Part shown: positions 52,121 through 60,190 of the stretch, in pieces
Position numbering within the stretch: position 1 is the stretch's first letter
Layout of the letters: the number at the start of each line of letters is the position of its first letter
Assembly: GCF_024171955.1 (NCBI RefSeq)
Contig: NZ_JAMTCS010000017.1
Location: 43,744-107,743 of the forward strand
Source: Promicromonospora thailandica
GTDB taxonomy: Bacteria > Actinomycetota > Actinomycetes > Actinomycetales > Cellulomonadaceae
Direction: 5' to 3'
Length of the DNA stretch: 64,000 nucleotides
Position numbers and translations under genes: made by a program
Notes under the pieces: model-generated
The model's database searches: none
The model's input: only the letters and a program-made list of their open reading frames with translations
What the model was told of the DNA's origin: nothing

Positions 52121-53316
52121 CAGCGCACCACCATGGCGCCCATGCTGATGCCCCCGGCGAGGCCGAGCAGGAGCACGACGTCACCCCGCCGCAGCCGACC
52201 CGACTCCTGGGCGGTCACGAGCTGCAGCGGCAGCGTGGCCGAGGCGATGTTGCCGTGGTCGGCCACGGTGACGATCGTGCGGTCGGCGGGCACGCCGAGC
52301 GCCTCGTGGACGTCCGCGAGGTAGCCGACGGCGACCTGGTGCACCGCGATCAGCGCGACGTCGTCCATCGTCACGCCCGCGCGCTCCAGCGCCTCGCCGA
52401 CCGGGCCCGGCCCGATCGCGAGGAACGCCTCCCGCAGCCGCGAACCGTCGATCTCGAAGTAGCTGCGCTCGGGGTCGCGCGGGTTGACCGTGCCGCCGGC
52501 CGGCAGCATGCCGACGTCCCAGTGCCGGGACTCCGCGGCGAACGCGGAGCCGAGGATGCCCGACGGCGCCTCGGCCGGGTCCGCGAGGACCGCCAGCTCG
52601 GCGGCGAGCTCGTCCTCGAGGCCGGCCATCCCGGTGTCGGTGCGGGCCGTGGCCGTACCCGTGCCCGTGCCCGTGCCCGTGCCCTGGACGAGCACGGCCG
52701 CCCCGGCGTCGGACATCGTGTACCCGGGCGCGGACAGCGCATAGGTGCGCCGGTCCGGCACGTCCCAGCGCACGCCGCGCGTGGGCATCTCGCCGCTCGC
52801 CACGAGCACGCGCCCGTACCGCCCGGTGCCGATCAGCGCCTCGGCCACCTCGATCCCGTTGAGCACCGAGTTGCAGGCGTTCTTGACGTCCATCACGGGG
52901 GCGGTGACGCCGAGCTTCGCCGCGACGATGTGGCTGGTGGCGGGCTCGATCATGTCCTGCGTCGCGGACGCGAAGACCAGCAGGTCCACGTCCCGCGGCT
53001 CGAGCCCGGCGTCCGCCAGGACCGTCCGGGCGGCGACGACGGCGAGGTCGGAGGCCTGCTGGTCGTCGTCCGCCACGTGCACCGTGCGCACCCCGGTCAG
53101 GCGCGACACCATCGGCACGCGCGGGGCCACGCCCGGGTTCCGGCGGTGCAGGTCGCGCTCGGCCGCGGCGACGTCCCGGGTGCGCTCGGGCAGGTGCACG
53201 GCGACCCCCGCGATGCGGGCGACCGGGCGCGGCGCGGGGCGCCGGACTGCGGGACCGGCGACGCGCGCGGGTCGGACGGTGGCCAGGGGCGGCGCGACGG
53301 CCGGTTCGGGTAGCAC
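52117..53316 (-). CDS. oleA: Ketoacyl-ACP synthase III family protein, OleA-like
   Basis: This is a thiolase-fold condensing enzyme of 399 residues. The Cys-His-Asn triad is intact: Cys in DVKNACNSVLNG, His in IAVHQVAVGY, Asn in DHGNIASATLP. OleA joins two acyl-CoAs head to head; a FabH-like role is the alternative, but FabH is usually about 330 residues and lies in fab operons. GTG 53316 is preceded by TAGCCT with seven bases between, so the 14 extra residues of an upstream ATG are rejected. Four GTGCCC hexamers (52661-52684) encode a Thr-Gly repeat in a surface loop. It is the first gene of the operon. Confidence 0.82.
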   Translation of the reverse strand: MLPEPAVAPPLATVRPARVAGPAVRRPAPRPVARIAGVAVHLPERTRDVAAAERDLHRRNPGVAPRVPMVSRLTGVRTVHVADDDQQASDLAVVAARTVLADAGLEPRDVDLLVFASATQDMIEPATSHIVAAKLGVTAPVMDVKNACNSVLNGIEVAEALIGTGRYGRVLVASGEMPTRGVRWDVPDRRTYALSAPGYTMSDAGAAVLVQGTGTGTGTGTATARTDTGMAGLEDELAAELAVLADPAEAPSGILGSAFAAESRHWDVGMLPAGGTVNPRDPERSYFEIDGSRLREAFLAIGPGPVGEALERAGVTMDDVALIAVHQVAVGYLADVHEALGVPADRTIVTVADHGNIASATLPLQLVTAQESGRLRRGDVVLLLGLAGGISMGAMVVRW

Positions 53317-53323
53317 GCGGCAC

Positions 53324-53329
53324 AGGCTA
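53324..53329 (-). promoter_or_regulatory. -10 element of the ole-type operon
   Basis: TAGCCT on the minus strand ends seven bases before the oleA GTG, predicting a leaderless message. No good -35 hexamer is visible at the expected place (about 53347-53352), which suggests dependence on an activator or the nearby inverted repeat. Confidence 0.5.
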
Positions 53330-53354
53330 GCGGGCGGCCGTTTCGGAGACGTTG

Positions 53355-53382
53355 ACACCTAGAGGTGCTATCCTCTAGGTGT
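53355..53382. promoter_or_regulatory. 11-bp perfect inverted repeat between oleA and Uma2 genes
   Basis: ACACCTAGAGG (53355-53365) and CCTCTAGGTGT (53372-53382) are exact inverted copies around TGCTAT. A TTGACA (53352-53357) overlaps the left arm on the plus strand. The site lies about 40 bases upstream of the oleA start and looks like an operator for a dimeric regulator whose gene is not in this window. Confidence 0.7.
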
Positions 53383-53443
53383 GCGATCGACAGCGGCGGC
53401 AGCGGGCCATGACACCCCGGGTGGGCGTTGCTACCGTGGTGCC

Positions 53444-54013
53444 ATGCCCGAGCTCCCCGACTGGATGCGCCCCCCGCGCCCGGAAGGCTGGCTCGCCGAG
53501 GACCTGGACAACCTGCCGGACGCTCCCCGCCACACCGAGCTGATCGACGGAGTCCTCGTCTTCATGATGTCCCCCCAACGCAACTGGCACCGGCGCGTCA
53601 TCAACGCCCTCGATCGAACCCTCGCAGCCCAGGCACCCGAAGGGTTCGAGATCAACAGTGAGATGACGGTCCGGCTGGACGACTACAACCGGCCGGAACC
53701 GGACGTCATCGCGGCGACGACCACGATCGACCGTGACGCGACGTGGTATGAGGCGAAGGACGTCGTTCTCGCCGTCGAGGTCGTCTCCCCGGAGTCTCAG
53801 CACCGCGACAACGCCGTGAAGCCGCGTAAGTACGCGGAGGCCGGCATCGGCCACTTCTGGCGGGTGGACGACGTCGACTCCGTCACGACCGTCCACGTCT
53901 ACGAGCTCGACGACCTGACGCGGACCTACGTCCCGACCGGGATCTTCCGCGACACCCTCACGGTGGACGTGCCGTTCCCGGTCGAGCTGGACGTGCAGGC
54001 CCTCTACGCCTGA
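53444..54013 (+). CDS. Uma2-family (DUF820) PD-(D/E)xK nuclease-fold protein
   Basis: This is a restriction-endonuclease-like protein of 189 residues. The putative catalytic core is PEPDVIAATT, then VLAVEVVSPES with Asp/Glu ligands and K-x3-Y in KPRKYAEAGIGHFW. Uma2 proteins are abundant in cyanobacteria and actinobacteria and their function is unresolved. The ATG at 53444 follows TACCGT (53432-53437) by six bases; an in-frame GTG at 53381 overlaps the inverted repeat and is less likely. It stands alone, divergent from the ole-type operon. Confidence 0.87.
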   Translation: MPELPDWMRPPRPEGWLAEDLDNLPDAPRHTELIDGVLVFMMSPQRNWHRRVINALDRTLAAQAPEGFEINSEMTVRLDDYNRPEPDVIAATTTIDRDATWYEAKDVVLAVEVVSPESQHRDNAVKPRKYAEAGIGHFWRVDDVDSVTTVHVYELDDLTRTYVPTGIFRDTLTVDVPFPVELDVQALYA

Positions 54014-54022
54014 GCCGCGAAC

Positions 54023-55009
54023 CTAGCGCGTGGCACGGTAGATCTCGCGGACGACGTCCTCGATGTCGGGCTCCTCGATCGACAGGTCCAGCACCTCGAC
54101 ACGTTCCGAGACGGCGGCGAGCACGCGCGCCGCCGTCGTGCGCTGCGGGTCGAAGGCCAGGCGCTGCCGCAGCCCGCCCGACTCGCTGCGCACGTGCTCG
54201 GTGCCGGCGACGTCCAGCAGGTCGGGGGTCTCGACCGCGAGGTCCACGACGAGCTCGCGGCGGGCCCCGACGGTGCGCGCCAGGCCGTCGAGCGTGCCGT
54301 CGAACGCCAGCCGGCCGTGGTCCACGACCAGGATCCGGTCGCAGAGGCGTTCGACGTCGCCCATGTCGTGCGTGGTCAGCAGCAGCGTGGTGCCGTGCTC
54401 GCGGCGCTGCGCCACCAGGAACTCGCGCAGCCGCTGCTTGGACAGCACGTCGAGGCCGATCGTGGGCTCGTCGAGGATGAGCAGCTCGGGCCGGTGCAGC
54501 AGGGCGGCCGCCACCTCCGCGCGCATGCGCTGGCCCAGGGAGAGCTGGCGCACCGGTGTGGCCAGGTACTCGCCCATCTCGAGCATCTCGACCAGCTCGG
54601 CGGTGCGTTCCCGCTCCTGCGCCGCGGACAGGCCGTGGATCGCCGCGAGGATGGTGAACGACTCGCGCACGGGCAGGTCCCACCAGAGCTGCGAGCGCTG
54701 CCCGAACACCACCCCGACCCGGCGGGCGAGCGCCCGTCGCTGCCGGAGCGGGTGCAGGCCCGCCGTGGTCACCCGGCCGTCGGTCGGCACGAGGATGCCC
54801 ACCAGCATCTTGATCGTGGTCGACTTCCCGGCCCTGTTCGCGCCGATGTAGCCCACGGACTCCCCGGCCCGGACGGTCAGGTCGAGGTGGTCGACGGCGA
54901 CGTGCCGCGTGCGCCTCAGCCTGCTGCCGCGCTGCGGGCGACCGGTGAACACCCGGGTCAGGCCCTCGGCCACGATGACGTTCTCGTTGCTGCTCCGTGC
55001 GTCGTTCAT
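54023..55009 (-). CDS. ABC-2 type exporter ATPase (DrrA/CcmA-like)
   Basis: This is the ATPase of a three-gene exporter, 328 residues. Walker A is unusual, GANRAGKST in place of the common GPNGAGKST, but the GKST core is intact. The signature is LSLGQRMRAEVAAALL and Walker B LLILDEPTIGLD, followed by a switch His in LLTTHDMGD. The C-terminal 90 residues form the domain seen in DrrA-type proteins. The ATG at 55009 overlaps the permease stop as ATGA on the other side of the operon. The substrate is unknown. Confidence 0.9.
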   Translation of the reverse strand: MNDARSSNENVIVAEGLTRVFTGRPQRGSRLRRTRHVAVDHLDLTVRAGESVGYIGANRAGKSTTIKMLVGILVPTDGRVTTAGLHPLRQRRALARRVGVVFGQRSQLWWDLPVRESFTILAAIHGLSAAQERERTAELVEMLEMGEYLATPVRQLSLGQRMRAEVAAALLHRPELLILDEPTIGLDVLSKQRLREFLVAQRREHGTTLLLTTHDMGDVERLCDRILVVDHGRLAFDGTLDGLARTVGARRELVVDLAVETPDLLDVAGTEHVRSESGGLRQRLAFDPQRTTAARVLAAVSERVEVLDLSIEEPDIEDVVREIYRATR

Positions 55010-55818
55010 CCACCCGCTCCTCGGTAGTGCCGCAGGCCCCGGCGCCAGCACAGCCCCGCCACGACGACCGCCCACAGCGCGGCGACCGGCGCGCACCAGC
55101 CGAGCCAGGTGGGCAGCCCGGACACGCCCGGCACGCCGAGCAGCGTGGAGACCGGCAGGAAGGCGGCGAAGGCCACGGGGAAGACGGTGCCGAAGACGAC
55201 GAGCAGCGCGCGCGGCCAGACGGTCGCGGGCTGGGTCGCCGCGTAGCGTCCGCCGTACACGAACGCGTTGGTCATCTCGGCGCCGTTGATCAGGAAGAAC
55301 TGCAGCCCCGCCGCCGTGACGAACTGCGCCGTGAAGATGACGAACCCGCAGACCAGCGACAGCACGAGCAGGCCGACGGCGCCCACGCCCCACTCGATGT
55401 CGTTGAGCACCAGCCCGACCGTGAGCGCCGCGACGCCCACCAGGCTGCGGGCCAGGCGCCGCAGGCTGAGGTCGCTCGTGACGAGCTGGGCCAGCACCGG
55501 CTGAGGCCGCAGGAAGAACACGTCGAGCGTGCCGGCCCGCACGTAGACGGGCAGCCGGTCGCAGTGCCCGGCCACCAGGTCGGCGAGGCAGAACGCGACA
55601 TCGGCCAGACCGAACACCAGGAGCACCTGTGTGAGCGTGAAGCCGCCGATCTGGTCGGTCGCGGTGTAGAGCACCCAGACCTCGGTGAACTCGATGACGC
55701 CGATGGCCAGCGCCCCGACCAGGTCCATCCGGAAGCTGGCGCGGTAGCTCGCCTGCGAGCGCGCGCGGCTTGCCAGGACGGCCCGGTAGGCGCGCAGCTG
55801 GGCCCGCACCTCAGCCAC
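55006..55818 (-). CDS. ABC-2 family exporter permease
   Basis: This is a membrane subunit of 270 residues with six hydrophobic segments and the pattern of the DUF990/ABC-2 permeases that always occur as two diverged copies next to one ATPase. A loop FCLADLVAGHCDRLPVYVRAGTLDVFFLRP matches the equivalent GDVAVDFLRP loop of its partner. It overlaps the ATPase by four bases and the second permease by eight. Confidence 0.88.
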   Translation of the reverse strand: MAEVRAQLRAYRAVLASRARSQASYRASFRMDLVGALAIGVIEFTEVWVLYTATDQIGGFTLTQVLLVFGLADVAFCLADLVAGHCDRLPVYVRAGTLDVFFLRPQPVLAQLVTSDLSLRRLARSLVGVAALTVGLVLNDIEWGVGAVGLLVLSLVCGFVIFTAQFVTAAGLQFFLINGAEMTNAFVYGGRYAATQPATVWPRALLVVFGTVFPVAFAAFLPVSTLLGVPGVSGLPTWLGWCAPVAALWAVVVAGLCWRRGLRHYRGAGG

Positions 55819-56629
55819 CCTGCACCTCCAGCCGGCGCCGCCCGGCCCGCGTGGCCAGGTGCCCGGCCACGAGCACCGCCGCGAGCCAGCCGAGCTGGAC
55901 GGCGAGGTGCTGCCCGGCGTCCGCCCCGGTGACGCGTCCTGACAGCACGTCGATGGGCAGCTGCATCATCGAGGGGAACGGCGTGCACAGGGCGAGCGTC
56001 AGCAGCCAGTCCGGGTAGAGGTAGACGGGCGTGTACAGACCGGCGAGGAACCCGGACAGGGACATGTAGAGCACGCTGACGCCGCGGGTCTCGACCAGCC
56101 AGAGCCCGGTGGTCGCCACGAGGTAGACCGTCGCGTGCGAGACCGCGATCCCGATGAGCAGGCTGACCAGGCCGAGCGCGTACGCGGTGGCGTCGGGCGG
56201 CAGCGCCATGTGGGAGACGAGGAGGCCGATGACCACGCTGGGCAGCCCGCGGGGCAGCAGCGCGAACAGTCCCTTGCCGATGTCGGTCAGCACGTGCGCG
56301 GCCTGCACGCTCACGGGCCGCAGGAAGTCGACGGCCACGTCGCCCGTCCGGATGCGGTTCTGCAGGTCGCTGCCGCCCCAGAAGTTGACCGAGCCGAGCA
56401 TGCCCTGCCCCAGCCAGACGAACGCCGCCATCGTGGCCGCGGAGTAGCCCGCCAGCTCGCCGCCGGAGCTGTCGACCGCGGCGCCCATGATCCCGCCCTT
56501 GAGCAGGCCGAAGGTCGCGTTGGCCGTCAGCCCGGCGAGCGTGGCCAGCGGGTACGCCGACTGCCCGCGGACACCGGCCACCAGGAACCGCCAGTAGGGG
56601 TTCCGGGCGGGTGAGGGGAGCGGGCGCAC
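55811..56629 (-). CDS. ABC-2 family exporter permease (second subunit)
   Basis: This is the second membrane subunit, 272 residues with six hydrophobic segments. The loop RIRTGDVAVDFLRPVSVQ near residue 95 parallels the other permease. The GTG at 56629 is preceded by TAATCT (56639-56644) with nine bases between, a good -10 that overlaps the stop codon of the upstream pterin dehydratase gene. It is the first gene of the exporter operon. Confidence 0.87.
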   Translation of the reverse strand: MRPLPSPARNPYWRFLVAGVRGQSAYPLATLAGLTANATFGLLKGGIMGAAVDSSGGELAGYSAATMAAFVWLGQGMLGSVNFWGGSDLQNRIRTGDVAVDFLRPVSVQAAHVLTDIGKGLFALLPRGLPSVVIGLLVSHMALPPDATAYALGLVSLLIGIAVSHATVYLVATTGLWLVETRGVSVLYMSLSGFLAGLYTPVYLYPDWLLTLALCTPFPSMMQLPIDVLSGRVTGADAGQHLAVQLGWLAAVLVAGHLATRAGRRRLEVQGG

Positions 56630-56641
56630 AAGGCCGAGAGA

Positions 56642-56998
56642 TTACCCCCCGATCGAGCCCCCGTCATCCGGATTGTCGGACGCCGCCCACGGGCTGGGGT
56701 CGGCCTGGATGCTGAGCTCCCGGGCCGCGGCGGAGATCTCCTGGGCGAGCGCCAGGTCGCGCCGGGACAGCCCGCCGATGTCGTGGGACGTGGTCCGCAC
56801 CGTGACCGAGCCGAAGCGCAGGTCGACGTCCGGGTGATGGTTCGCGGCCTCCGCGAGCACGCCGATCCGCATCACGAACCGGACCCCCGTGGCGAAGGAG
56901 CCCGTGCCGTACCGCACCACCGCGGAGCGGCCCAGCACGCGCCAGCCCGCCACACCCGGGCCCGCCGTGAACTCGGCTGCGGTGATCGCGTCACTCAT
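56642..56998 (-). CDS. 4a-hydroxytetrahydrobiopterin dehydratase (pterin carbinolamine dehydratase)
   Basis: This is a small enzyme of 118 residues that dehydrates 4a-carbinolamine pterins. The active-site signature AEAANHHPDVDLRFGSVTV, with the conserved His-His-Pro-Asp, lies near residues 50-68, and the C-terminal THDxGGL equivalent is TSHDIGGLSRRD. A disordered 20-residue Asp/Gly/Ser tail ends the protein. No aromatic amino acid hydroxylase is nearby, so its role may be in pterin or molybdopterin repair. Confidence 0.92.
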   Translation of the reverse strand: MSDAITAAEFTAGPGVAGWRVLGRSAVVRYGTGSFATGVRFVMRIGVLAEAANHHPDVDLRFGSVTVRTTSHDIGGLSRRDLALAQEISAAARELSIQADPSPWAASDNPDDGGSIGG

Positions 56999-57073
56999 CT
57001 GTCACTCCCTGCGTCGGTCGAGGCTCCACCATGGCACGAGACACCGACACCCGGGTACACCCGGGCCGGGCCG

Positions 57074-58936
57074 TCAGCCGCGGCGCAGGCGTGCCACGTC
57101 GCGCACGGCGCCCCGGTCGGCCGACGTCGCCAGCGCGGCGTAGGCCTGCAGCGCCGGGGAGACGTACCGGTCGCGGGCCACGGGCTGCCACGGCCGCTCG
57201 GACGACTCCATCTTGGCGCGCCGCTCGGCGAGCACCTCGTCCGGCACGTTGAGCCGGATCATGCGGGTGTCGACGTCGATCTCGATCTCGTCGCCGTCCT
57301 CGATCAGGCCGATCGTGCCGCCCGCGGCCGCCTCCGGGGAGACGTGCCCCACGGAGATGCCGCTGGACCCGCCCGAGAACCGGCCGTCCGTGATGAGCGC
57401 GACCTGCTTGCCCAGGCCCCGGCCCTTGATGAACGACGTCGGGTACAGCATCTCCTGCATGCCCGGCCCGCCGGCGGGACCCTCGTAGCGCACGACCACC
57501 ACGTGCCCCGGCTTCACCTGCTTGGTCAGGATCTTCTCGACGGCGTCGTCCTGCGACTCGCACACCAGCGCCGTGCCCACGAAGTGGAACACGTCGGGGT
57601 CGACGCCCGCCGTCTTGAACACGGCGCCGTCCTCGGCGACGTTGCCGCGCAGCACGGCGAGGCCGCCCTCGACGGTGTACGCGTGCTCGACGTCGCGGAT
57701 GCAGCCCGCGGCGCCGTCGGTGTCGAGGGACTCCCACCGGTTGCTCGTGGAGAACGCCTGCGTGGTGCGCACCCCGCCGGGTGCGGCGTGGAACAGCTCG
57801 AGGGCCCGCTCGGTGGCCTTGCCGCCACGGACGTCCCAGTCGTCGAGCCAGGCCCGCAGGGTGGGCGTGTGCACCGAGGTGACGTCGTGGTCCAGCAGAC
57901 CGCCCCGGTCGAGCTCACCCAGCAGCGCGGGGATGCCGCCCGCCCGGTGCACGTCCTCCATGTGGTAGTCGGGGTGGTTGGGCGCCACCTTGGACAGGCA
58001 CGGAACCCGCCGGCTGATGTCCTCGATGTCGGCCAGCGTGAAGTCCACCTCGGCCTCCTGCGCTGCGGCCAGGATGTGCAGCACCGTGTTGGTGGAGCCG
58101 CCCATGGCCACGTCGAGGGCCATCGCGTTGGAGAAGGCCGCCTTGGTGGCGATGCCGCGCGGCGCGGCGCTGTCGTCCTCGTCCTCGTAGTACCGGCGCG
58201 CCAGGTCGACGATCGTGCGGCCGGCCTCCAGGAACAGCTCCTTGCGGGCGGAGTGCGTGGCGAGCGTGGAGCCGTTGCCCGGCAGCGACAGGCCGAGCGC
58301 CTCGGTGAGGCAGTTCATCGAGTTCGCGGTGAACATGCCGGAGCACGAGCCGCACGTGGGGCACGCGTTCTCCTCGACGAGGCCGAGCGCCGCGTCGTCC
58401 ACGTTCTCGTCGGCCGAGTAGTTGATCGCGTTGATGAGGTTCAGCGGCGTCTTCGCGACGCCGTCCGCCACGACCGCCTTGCCGGCCTCCATGGGACCGC
58501 CCGACACGAAGATCACCGGGATGTTCAGACGCAGCGCGGCGTTGAGCATGCCGGGCGTGATCTTGTCGCAGTTGGAGATGCACACCAGCGCGTCGGCGGT
58601 GTGCGCCTGCACCATGTACTCCACCGAGTCGGCGATGAGGTCGCGGCTCGGCAGGGAGTAGAGCATGCCGGCGTGGCCCATCGCGATGCCGTCGTCGACG
58701 GCGATGGTGTTGAACTCCTTGGCCACGCCGCCGGCCTCGCGGATCGCGGAGGCCACGAGGTCGCCCATGTCCTTGAGGTGTACGTGCCCCGGCACGAACT
58801 GCGTGTACGAGTTCGCGATCGCGATGATCGGCTTCCCGAAGTCCTCGGAACCCATGCCCGTGGCGCGCCAGAGCGCGCGGGCACCGGCCATGTTGCGGCC
58901 GTGGGTGGACGTCCGGGAGCGCAGGGGACGACTCAT
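57074..58936 (-). CDS. ilvD: Dihydroxy-acid dehydratase
   Basis: This is an Fe-S dehydratase for the third common step of Val and Ile synthesis, 620 residues. Cluster cysteines are visible in [13 protein letters not shown] and [11 protein letters not shown]. The metal/substrate region around [12 protein letters not shown] and the C-terminal [20 protein letters not shown] signature are intact. The ATG at 58936 has AAGGAG 11 bases upstream. Unlike cimA and ilvBNC there is no branched-chain leader peptide or attenuator in the 120 bases before it. Confidence 0.97.
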   Translation of the reverse strand: MSRPLRSRTSTHGRNMAGARALWRATGMGSEDFGKPIIAIANSYTQFVPGHVHLKDMGDLVASAIREAGGVAKEFNTIAVDDGIAMGHAGMLYSLPSRDLIADSVEYMVQAHTADALVCISNCDKITPGMLNAALRLNIPVIFVSGGPMEAGKAVVADGVAKTPLNLINAINYSADENVDDAALGLVEENACPTCGSCSGMFTANSMNCLTEALGLSLPGNGSTLATHSARKELFLEAGRTIVDLARRYYEDEDDSAAPRGIATKAAFSNAMALDVAMGGSTNTVLHILAAAQEAEVDFTLADIEDISRRVPCLSKVAPNHPDYHMEDVHRAGGIPALLGELDRGGLLDHDVTSVHTPTLRAWLDDWDVRGGKATERALELFHAAPGGVRTTQAFSTSNRWESLDTDGAAGCIRDVEHAYTVEGGLAVLRGNVAEDGAVFKTAGVDPDVFHFVGTALVCESQDDAVEKILTKQVKPGHVVVVRYEGPAGGPGMQEMLYPTSFIKGRGLGKQVALITDGRFSGGSSGISVGHVSPEAAAGGTIGLIEDGDEIEIDVDTRMIRLNVPDEVLAERRAKMESSERPWQPVARDRYVSPALQAYAALATSADRGAVRDVARLRRG

Positions 58937-59011
58937 GACGGTTCAGCTCCTTCAGTGACTGCTGGAAGGCCGCGCGGGGGCCGGGCTCTGTGCGAGGCAG
59001 GCGGCCAGTGC

Positions 59012-59040
59012 ACGCTACCTCTGGTACGCGACCGTGGACA
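59012..59040 (-). promoter_or_regulatory. Candidate promoter of ilvD
   Basis: On the minus strand TGTCCA (59035-59040) and TAGCGT (59012-59017) are 17 bases apart, giving a leader of about 70 bases before the ilvD ATG. I read this leader in all frames and saw no run of Ile, Leu or Val codons. Confidence 0.45.
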
Positions 59041-59140
59041 GCCGGCGTCCACAGGGTGACCCGCGACCACCCGGTGCCGTACCGTCGGGTGCAGGGTCCG
59101 CAACGGCGCGGGCCGCGTCCACGCGACGGAGGTGCTCGGC

Positions 59141-59581
59141 ATGCGAGTCACAGAGGCTTTGCGGCGCAAGGGTGACGCGGTGGTCACCATCCCGCGGGAC
59201 CGGAGCGTCCGCGACCTGCTCGCCCTCCTGGCGCAGCACGGCATCGGGGCGGTGGTCGTGTCCGACGACGGGATACGCGTCGACGGCATCGTCAGCGAGC
59301 GGGACGTCGTCCGGCGGCTGCACGCGGACGGCGACGGCATCCTGGACGGCACCGTGGAGGAGATCATGACCGCCGCGGTGCACACCTGCGGGCCCGAGGC
59401 CACGCTCGACGAGCTCATGCCGCTCATGACGGAGCACCGCGTGCGGCACGTCCCCGTGCTCGTGGACACCCGGCTGGCGGGGATCGTGAGCATCGGGGAC
59501 GTGGTCAAGCACCGGATCGCCGAGGTGCAGGCCGAGCGCGACCAGCTCACGGCCTACATCACGGGCGGGCCGGTCGCCTAG
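59141..59581 (+). CDS. CBS-pair domain protein
   Basis: This is a stand-alone tandem CBS protein of 146 residues that probably binds adenine nucleotides. CBS1 (about 15-70) includes VRDLLALLAQHGIGAVVVSD and IVSERDVVRRL; CBS2 (about 78-135) includes MTAAVHTCGPEATLDELMPLMTEHRVRHVPVL and IVSIGDVVKHRI. I use the ATG at 59141 with GGAGGT seven bases upstream. There is no catalytic partner next to it. Its stop shares the four bases CTAG with the stop of the convergent acetyltransferase gene. Confidence 0.92.
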   Translation: MRVTEALRRKGDAVVTIPRDRSVRDLLALLAQHGIGAVVVSDDGIRVDGIVSERDVVRRLHADGDGILDGTVEEIMTAAVHTCGPEATLDELMPLMTEHRVRHVPVLVDTRLAGIVSIGDVVKHRIAEVQAERDQLTAYITGGPVA

Positions 59582-60165
59582 CTGTCGAGCGTCGCCCGGA
59601 ACTCGTCCTCGAGGATGCTCATGACGACGGCGTCGGCCCACGTCTCGCCGTCCCGGTAGACGTCGCGCAGGCGACCCTCCTGGCGGAAGCCGATCGACTC
59701 GTACAACGCCTGGGCGCGGGGGTTGATGCTGAGCACGTCCAGGCTGACGCGGTGCAGGCCGGGGCCGGGGTCGCCCTCGGCACCGTCGAACGCGAACCGC
59801 AGCACCTCGAGCATGGCCTCGCGCCCGTACCCGCGGCCCCGGTAGTTGGGCAGGAGCTGGAGCCGCAGGTTCGCCGAGCGCGCGTGCTCGTCGAGGTCGT
59901 TGAGCACGATCTCGCCGATCAGCTCGTCGCTGACCGGCTGCCCGTCACGCATCGCAGCGGGGCAGATCGCCCAGTCGTAACGCCCCGGCCGGTCGCTGAC
60001 CGTGCTGGCCCACTCGTCGATCTGCTCGCGCGTGAAGGTGGCGGTGGTACCCGTCAGGCGGGTGCCCTCCGGGTCCTGCACCGCCTCCCACAGACGCTCC
60101 GCGTCCCGCGCCTCGAGGGGACGCAACCGCATCATCTCGCCCTGCAGGCGCGGCCCGCGGGTCAT
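59578..60165 (-). CDS. GNAT-family N-acetyltransferase (RimJ/RimL-like)
   Basis: This is an acetyl-CoA-dependent transferase of 195 residues (Acetyltransf_3 type). It opens MRLRPLEARDAERLWEAVQDPE, and the CoA-binding motif A is LLPNYRGRGYGREAMLEVL. RimJ/RimL-like proteins acetylate ribosomal proteins, amino acids or antibiotics; the substrate is unknown. It starts 25 bases after gatB, so it is probably read from the gat operon. A start at the internal Met near residue 11 is possible. Confidence 0.88.
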   Translation of the reverse strand: MTRGPRLQGEMMRLRPLEARDAERLWEAVQDPEGTRLTGTTATFTREQIDEWASTVSDRPGRYDWAICPAAMRDGQPVSDELIGEIVLNDLDEHARSANLRLQLLPNYRGRGYGREAMLEVLRFAFDGAEGDPGPGLHRVSLDVLSINPRAQALYESIGFRQEGRLRDVYRDGETWADAVVMSILEDEFRATLDS

Positions 60166-60190
60166 CCGGCCGGCCTCACGGCCCCGGACG

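Noticed and set aside
58937..59060. Leader peptide or attenuator for ilvD
   Set aside because: No short frame with Ile, Leu or Val runs and no hairpin followed by a U-run is seen; the leader has an ordinary ribosome binding site.
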